DNA of 5,123 nt from SAT2750 sp964476375 (GTDB lineage Bacteria > Planctomycetota > Planctomycetia > Pirellulales > Pirellulaceae): NCBI GenBank assembly GCA_964476375.1, contig CAYYZW010000327.1, positions 1 to 5,123 of the forward strand. The letters are read 5' to 3'. Below, one piece after another: positions 1 to 5,123 of this stretch. Position 1 is the stretch's first letter, and the number at the start of each line of letters is the position of its first letter. The notes under the pieces are model-generated. The model was not told where the DNA came from, searched no databases, and worked only from the letters and a program-made list of their open reading frames with translations. The position numbers were made by a program, and so were the translations under genes.

Positions 1-690
1 CCTCCCAGTATCGGCACGATCGCGGCGATGGTCTTTGTCTGTTCGGATCCCCGTCTCGAGATCCCGCGGGAATTGCTTGACCACTATTCCTGGTACAGCC
101 TGCTTCAGCAGAACGGAATGCGTCAGGCGCTGACCGCAGGCGCGCAGCAGGAAGCGGCGCGTGCCATACTGGGCCTCTGGATCGCTATGCCCGGGGGATC
201 CAATGTGGCTTACAACAAGCTGAGAATGGGGATTCGTTACCCGGTTCCAGAAGCCCTGGACCTGGCCCTGGTCGTTCTTGAGCAGGAGGATATCACCAAC
301 GGCAATCTCTATGGTTTTTCCATGCAAACGATTGGAATCCTGGGTGGATCGCCGTATGCAGGCAGGATAAGCCGGATGCTGGAAAGTGAGATCGTTGTAT
401 CTCGCCGCACGGTGGTGCAGAACAACGAGCGAGTCACGATTGAGATCCAGTTGCGGGATGTCGCCCTTGCCTGGCTGATCTTCCTGACCGGGCAGGATCA
501 TACCGGCTACGGCATGCTCCAGGCCAGGAATACCTTTCAGCGCATCCGCCAGAGCCCCACCTCCACCGTGAGTGTTTCCCTGATGGGCTATGACAAACCG
601 GAGCGGCGTGCCGAGGCGATGGCCAAATGGCACCAGTACGTGGCGGAGCACCCGCTGCCCGATCCACCAGACGAGATTGCCCTGCTATCG
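1..690 (+). other. Protein domain: HEAT-like helical module (residues 1-230)
   Basis: This part is rich in Leu/Ala helices in successive pairs, for example residues 83-95 and 106-128. A run at 151-171 reads LRDVALAWLIFLTGQDHTGY, followed by a Lys/Trp-containing helix (AMAKWHQYVAEHP, 206-218). I recall this RDVAL...LTGQ...YG...KW arrangement from planctomycete proteins labelled as HEAT-repeat or hypothetical, which suggests a protein-interaction surface. The domain begins before the window, so its full length and any signal peptide cannot be judged. Assignment to HEAT rests on helical pattern and memory of the family, not on a profile search. Confidence 0.5.
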
Positions 691-3600
691 CCGGCCAGCA
701 TCAAGCGTGGCCCCGGCCAGGCAGCGTTGGATGAAGTGATCAAGCGTATCAAGGCAGCCGTCCCGCGAAGTATTAACCCGCCGGCAGCTACGGCGGAACC
801 GCAGAAGCCCGGGGACGAAGGGCAGGCTGCCAGGCCTGTGGGGAAACGTCCCCGCCCCCGGATCCTGCCAGGGGGAGCAAACAATATCAAGCCGCTCTTC
901 GGGCAGGGAACCCCGCCCCCGCTTATCATCCCCGGCCTTCCGGTTGCCGACAGGGATATGACACGTCGATTGATCCTGGCACGCAAGGCGATCCGCCAGG
1001 ATGACCTGGCAGACGCGGTCCTGATTCTTGGTGCCATGCTGGCGGAACAACAGGATTTCACTTTTCGTGAGGATCGCCTGGTGCCGGTCTCCCAGGGCCT
1101 CAAGGCGGCGGTGGAACGATTAATAGGCGGATTGCCGGAACGAGGGCGAGAACTTTACGAGAGTCATTTTGGCGCGGAAGCACAGAAGCAGCTGGACGAG
1201 GCACTGACGACCGGGCAGCGTGAGCAGCTGCTGGCGGTCTCTGGACGTTTCTTTCATACCCGGGCCGGTGCCGAGGCAACTTACCTTGCAGGAATCCGGC
1301 TGCTGGAAGAAAACCGTCCACTGCAGGCCGCCATGCTGCTTGAACGACTTGTCGCTCGATCGCGGCATACAGGGATGCTGGAACCGGACCTGAGCCTGCA
1401 GCTGGTAATCGGCTGGGCCCGTGCCGGGATGCCCGGCCGTGTGCGGAAGGTGCTCGCTGATCTCCAGCGAATGGTCCCCGCGCTTGAAATGACTGTGGAT
1501 GGCGCCCGGCAGCGATTATTTGTTGCCGGGAAGGATCCCCTGGCTCAACTTGCTCGTGTTACCGGCCCGGTCGTTTCCTCGCTGGATCCGGGTGACTGGC
1601 CGGTCTACCGGGGGAACTGGCAGCGTAACCAGATTTCCACCGGGGGTGGGCCGTATTTCTCTGACACCCCCCTCCTGGAAGTGTCCAGTTCCGAACTGAT
1701 CCGTCAGCAGACCCGGCAGCTGGAGCAGAAGTACCGTTCGGAATTTCAGTCGGTGCTTCCCAGCCTGCAGCCGCTGGTTGTCGGTGACAGGATCCTTGTC
1801 CGTACCGCGACACACCTGGTAGCGATCTCCGCCTTGGATGGGGAAATGCTCTGGCAGGCGGAGTTCTTTGATGATCTCTACCGCCTGGCCAGCCGCCCCG
1901 CGGAAGAATGGGATGCCCCGGATCTGGAAATGATGCGACGCGGTCTGGAACTGCGGCTCTGGAATAACCCCACTTACGGGACCATCAGTAGCGATGGGGA
2001 ACAGGTCTATGGTGTGGAAGGACTTGGGTTTAGTGAGGTGGCGCTCAGCCAGCAGCTGGTTGTTGCCGAGGATGGCTCTCGTCGGCTCGATGCAGGAATG
2101 CTCAAGACCCATAACCAGCTGGCAGCCTACAACCTGGTGACCGGCAAGTTGCAATGGGAAGTTGGAGGAGCCCTGGGGTCGGGGGCCAGTATGGAAGGCG
2201 TGTTCTTTCTGGGACCACCGCTCCCGCTCGGGGAGCGATTGTTCGTGATTGGACGCACGCAGCAATACGTTGCCCTGATGGAACTGGATGCAGCCAGCGG
2301 AAAAATGCTCTGGGAGAAGATCCTTGTTGTGCAGGAGGCACAGCCGGCCAATTTTCAGCGACCGGGGATCCCACCCGTCTGGGGAACACTGTCGGAGACC
2401 TGGCGTTGTGGCGGCAGTCCTTCCTACAGCCAGGGCGTTCTTGTCTGCCCCCTGTCTGATCGACGGGTTGCAGCGATCGACCTTACCTCCCGCTCGATTC
2501 TCTGGATTTACCAGCCCGAGTCGAGTGAGGGAATCCATGCATCCCGGATGGCCCAGTTGCGGTTGATGACAGTACAGAACAGTGTCCATGGTCTCTCTAA
2601 CACGTGGGCCGATAATAGCGTGACGATTTCCCATGGCCGGGTGCTGCTGACACCGGCCGATGCGGAACGACTTTATTGCCTCGACCTGTTCACCGGGCAG
2701 GTTTCCTGGACCCAATCGCGCAATGATGGCTGGTATGTGGCCGGGGTCGACAGCGGCATTCTCTACCTGGTTGGCCATCGAGGAGTCCGCGCATTACGCC
2801 TGGCCGACGGCAGCCCGGTCTGGGAACGCCCGCACTCTCCTTTCCCGCCTGGATCGACACCCTCCGGCCGGGGTTACCTTGCGGAGGAGCGGTTGTTCGT
2901 GCCGCTCTCGATCGGTGAGGTGGTTGCATTTGATACTGTGGATGGACGGTTGGCCAGCCGTTCCCGGTCCGGTGACACGCGGGTGCCAGGCAACCTGGTC
3001 CGCTGTCACGACCAGATTCTCTCCCAGACCGCATGCGGTCTCTGGAAATACCAGCCCCTGGAAAAACGTCGCCAGGGGATCATGGAAAAACTGTCCAGTC
3101 GTCCTGATGATATCGACCTGCTCATCGATCGCGGTGAACTGCTGCTTTACTCCGGGGAGATCCAGGCGGCGGTCGAGGGATTTCTGGAAGTTCTCGAGCG
3201 GGAAGACAACAGCCGTGCCAGCTATCTCCTTTCACTGGCCCTGGTCGATGGACTGCATGCCGACTTCGAGGCAAGCCGGGATCAGATTCAGCAGCTGCTG
3301 CCGAAACTGAAAACCTCCAGTTCGGATGCCACTTTCCTCAAGGAGCTGGTGCAGGTTTACCAGAAAGGAGGGGATTCGTTGCGGGCCATGGAGTCCTGCC
3401 TTCTGCTGGCAGGTCGGGAGGATGAGCTGACAAGCATGGAGTTCGTCGACAGCGTGAGACAGGTACGAAGGGACCGCTGGATCCAGGCCCGCCTGCTGGA
3501 GATCTGGGAGGCGGCGGACGAGGATGTCCGTGGCCAGATGCAGAAGCTTCTGGAAAACCATGTCGCGCAGCATGGCGGAGCAGGTTCTCTGCTGGCGGGC

Positions 3601-5123
3601 CTGCCCATGGCCACCAGGTTCTGGCTGGCAGAGGCGGCGGCAGCAGCTGAAAAGAAACAGTTTTCCGATGCAGAGTTCCTGTTGCGGCATGTGATGGTCC
3701 GGGGAAACCCGGTGGAAAAACGTGAGGCAACAGCCCGGCTGGCAGTGGTGTACCAGTCATCCAAGCAGTTTGTCCGGGCCGGGGCGGTCTACCAGCTACT
3801 GGAAACGCAGTATGCAGACCTTCCCTGCCTGGCAGGGAAGACCGGCAGGCAGCTGAGCCAGGCCCGGCCTGAGAATGCCCCTTCACGGGAGGTGGCCGAG
3901 CAGATTCCGTCGGCCAGTCACTGGAAGAACCGTGCGCCACACCTCCGGGAAACTCGCGGTACGCGGGGGATTTCTTATCGTTACCCGGTACGCCTTGACG
4001 AACACCAGGCATCATTCCTGCAACCGCTGCGACTGGAGATTGGATCCCAGGCACGGATTGTCAGTGCCATCGGCCCGTTTGGGCACCAACGCTGGCAATT
4101 AAACACGATGACCGATAACGTCTCGGTCCCGTACCGGGGGCCAAGTTACCACCGCATGCAGGGAAGCCGGCAGGGAAGTATGGTCGTTATCTGGACCGGG
4201 GATCGCGTCGTCGCGCTGGATACGACGGAAGCTGGGGCGACGGTCAAGTGGGAAAAGAAAACATGGAAGGATGCGACCAGCTGGCAGATGCAGTTTGGCG
4301 TCAACCAGTTTGGCATCCAGATCCTGAAGAACATGGCACAGCCCCTGCCAGCCGCTGAGCGAATCCCGCTCCACGTGACGGCGGACGTGACCTGTTACCA
4401 GCAGGGGAGTGATCTGGTGGCTCTCTCGACCCGCAGTGGTGAAATAATCTGGCTCCGCCGTGACCTGCCACTCGGTTGCGATCTTTACGGGGACGAGGAG
4501 CTGCTGTTTGTCACTCCACCTGACAGCCGTGACTGCCAGGTTCTGCAGCTTCATGATGGAAAGGAACTTGGCCAGAGACAGGTACTGCCGGTCAACCAGA
4601 GAATGGCGGTCCGAGGCAGGCTGGTACTGACGTGGCAGAGCGACAAGCAGGGGAGTGGCTGGCAACTTCGTGATACCTGGGAAGAAGAAGAGATCTGGAG
4701 CAGGCAGTTTCCTGCCGGGACGTTCCCCTGGCTGGTCAATTCCCATGAACTTGCAGCCGTCGGCACCGATGGAACCATGACCGTGCTGGAGTTCGAGAGC
4801 GGGAAGCAGCTGCTCCAGGCCAGGGTCGAGTTGCCCGAGGACCTGGTCGGCGCCGCTGTCTTCCATGACCAGGGTCGTTACCTTGTCACGACAGAGAAAG
4901 AGGATGAACGACCGAACCTGATGAATAATCCCACGCTCGCCACGGCAGTGCAGGTTCATGGCATCGTTACCTCGCTCGATGACAGGACGGGAGAGGTTGC
5001 CTGGTCTCGTGAAGTGCTTTCCCAGGCACTGCGGATGGACCGCGTCAGGCACCTGCCCCTGCTGGTGTTCATGCACCAGGTCCGCATGGTCGATGAGAAA
5101 GGCCGTTCGACGTACCAGGGATT
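1..5123 (+). CDS. Giant multidomain PQQ-like beta-propeller/TPR repeat protein with N-terminal HEAT-like module, partial at both ends
   Basis: Frame 1 is open for all 1707 codons, and start and stop both lie outside. Order of domains: HEAT-like helices (about 1-230), Pro-rich linker (250-320), TPR-like helices (321-520), beta-propeller with BamB/PQQ-type blade motifs (530-1018), TPR-like helices (1020-1300), second propeller (1325 to the window end). Blade motifs follow the pattern hydrophobic-x-A-hydrophobic-D-x-x-T/S-G-x-x-x-W, for example LYCLDLFTGQVSW (891-903) and VTSLDDRTGEVAW (1656-1668). Codon use is uniform across all domains, with G/C-rich third positions, which supports one coding frame. 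From residue 321 onward the sequence resembles long planctomycete proteins annotated as PQQ-binding-like or BamB-like; those are usually secreted, but the expected signal peptide would be upstream of this window. No catalytic residues or quinoprotein dehydrogenase features are seen, so the propellers are probably interaction scaffolds. The reading frame is near certain, the family likely, the biological role unknown. Confidence 0.95.
748..960 (+). other. Protein region: proline-rich interdomain linker (residues 250-320)
   Basis: Between residues 260 and 314 there are 14 prolines in 55 positions, including a PPP at 305-307 and a basic KRPRPR stretch at 282-287. Glycine is also frequent, and no helix or strand pattern is visible. 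This is what a flexible tether between folded modules looks like. There is no stop codon here, and neither GTG at 838 (V280) nor ATG at 958 (M320) is followed by a hydrophobic signal sequence. That argues against a second gene starting here and for a single continuous protein. Confidence 0.75.
961..1560 (+). other. Protein domain: TPR-like helical module preceding the first propeller (residues 321-520)
   Basis: Amphipathic helices follow one another in TPR fashion: 321-353 (RLILARKAIRQDDLADAVLILGAML), 366-378 (GLKAAVERLIGGL), 381-400, 404-420, and 424-455 (ATYLAGIRLLEENRPLQAAMLLERL). The stretch LIGGLPERGRELYESHFGAEA (374-394) and the following RFFHTRAGAEATYLAG (416-431) are, from memory, the most recognisable signature of the planctomycete propeller/TPR family, where this module usually comes directly after the signal peptide. 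Here it follows the linker instead. It is probably a protein-interaction module. Confidence 0.65.
1588..3054 (+). other. Protein domain: first PQQ-like beta-propeller (residues 530-1018)
   Basis: The domain opens with DWPVYRGNWQRN (532-543), the W-x-x-Y/F-R-G-N-x-x-R-N entry motif common in PQQ-like propellers of planctomycetes. Seven candidate blade motifs follow, at about 606-618, 707-719, 757-771, 823-835, 891-903, 929-941 and 974-985, most ending in the tryptophan typical of quinoprotein-type blades (W618, W719, W771, W835, W903, W941). The gap between the first two is unusually long (about 85 residues) and includes a charged helix near 632-654. Seven blades would close one propeller. The fold resembles BamB; no metal- or PQQ-binding site is evident. 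Confidence 0.8.
3058..3900 (+). other. Protein domain: TPR-like helical module between the propellers (residues 1020-1300)
   Basis: After the last blade of the first propeller the sequence turns entirely helical. A TPR-like pair is clear at 1037-1077 (IDLLIDRGELLLYSGEIQAAVEGFLEVLE), with further pairs near 1081-1102 and 1113-1135, and a late TPR-like pair at 1223-1276 (SDAEFLLRHVMV..., then EATARLAVVYQSSKQFVRAGAVYQLLE). An Ala/Glu-rich helix at 1208-1220 (FWLAEAAAAAEKK) lies between. The stretch 1281-1320 is polar and probably links to the second propeller. The likely role is partner binding or spacing between the two propellers. Confidence 0.7.
3970..5123 (+). other. Protein domain: second beta-propeller, incomplete at the window end (residues 1324-1707)
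   Basis: Blade-like repeats resume with YRYPVRL (1326-1332) and then candidate motifs at about 1352-1365, 1403-1417 (VVALDTTEAGATVKW), 1472-1484 (LVALSTRSGEIIW), 1512-1523, 1556-1566, 1594-1603 and 1656-1668 (VTSLDDRTGEVAW). Several blades are degenerate and lack the terminal Trp. The segment LPLLVFMHQVRMVDEKGRS (1685-1703) resembles the part that, in the family as I recall it, precedes a final blade-closing strand region, so roughly one hundred or more residues probably follow beyond the window. Confidence 0.7.

Noticed and set aside
838..980. Possible separate gene starting in the linker (GTG at 838 or ATG at 958)
   Set aside because: No stop codon closes the upstream frame, no convincing ribosome binding site is present, and neither start is followed by the hydrophobic signal peptide expected for a secreted planctomycete propeller protein.
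1516..2778. 420-codon open frame on the minus strand
   Set aside because: It lies codon-on-codon opposite the + strand frame, and its stop is the complement of a TTA Leu codon at 1516-1518. It is long only because the + gene rarely uses TTA, CTA or TCA. Its translation shows no recognisable domain, while the + strand here encodes clear propeller blades.
1588..3054. PQQ-dependent dehydrogenase or true BamB
   Set aside because: The blade motifs are of the quinoprotein type, but no cofactor-binding or catalytic residues, adjacent-cysteine pair or cytochrome domain is visible, and the protein is several times longer than BamB with a different architecture.
2660..3310. 216-codon open frame on the + strand in another phase
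   Set aside because: It overlaps the first propeller and the following helical module in frame 1; its translation is rich in Arg, Ser, Pro and Trp without domain features, typical of an out-of-frame shadow in GC-rich DNA.
4099..5076. 325-codon open frame on the minus strand
   Set aside because: Same cause: codon-aligned antisense to the + gene, ending opposite the TTA codon at 4099-4101. The + strand encodes the second propeller here.

Overview
The whole window is the interior of one very large protein-coding gene on the + strand. Frame 1 reads from base 1 to base 5123 without a stop (1707 complete codons plus two bases). Neither the start codon nor the stop codon is inside the window. Residue numbers below count from the first codon of the window, so residue n is coded by bases 3n-2 to 3n.

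The DNA is GC-rich (high fifties per cent by eye) with a strong preference for G/C third positions (CTG for Leu, CAG for Gln, GCC/GCG for Ala). The protein resembles, from memory of the family, the very long PQQ-like beta-propeller/TPR proteins found in many Planctomycetota and usually auto-annotated as 'PQQ-binding-like beta-propeller repeat protein' or 'BamB-like'. The best guess for the source is therefore a planctomycete; this is recognition, not a database result.

Layout along the protein: (1) residues 1-230, a helical HEAT-like module; (2) residues about 250-320, a Pro-rich, probably disordered linker; (3) residues about 321-520, a TPR-like helical module that normally stands at the N-terminus of the planctomycete family; (4) residues about 530-1018, a first PQQ-like beta-propeller with about seven blade motifs; (5) residues about 1020-1300, a second TPR-like helical module; (6) residues about 1325-1707, a second beta-propeller that runs off the window.

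No RNA gene, mobile element, CRISPR array, promoter or terminator is visible, and there is no intergenic DNA. The long open frames on the minus strand are shadows produced by codon bias. The main point of interest is the architecture: a HEAT-like module appears to be joined in frame, through a Pro-rich linker, to an otherwise typical helical/propeller/TPR/propeller protein. The likely role is a secreted or envelope-associated scaffold for protein interactions, but no enzymatic activity can be assigned and its function is unknown.
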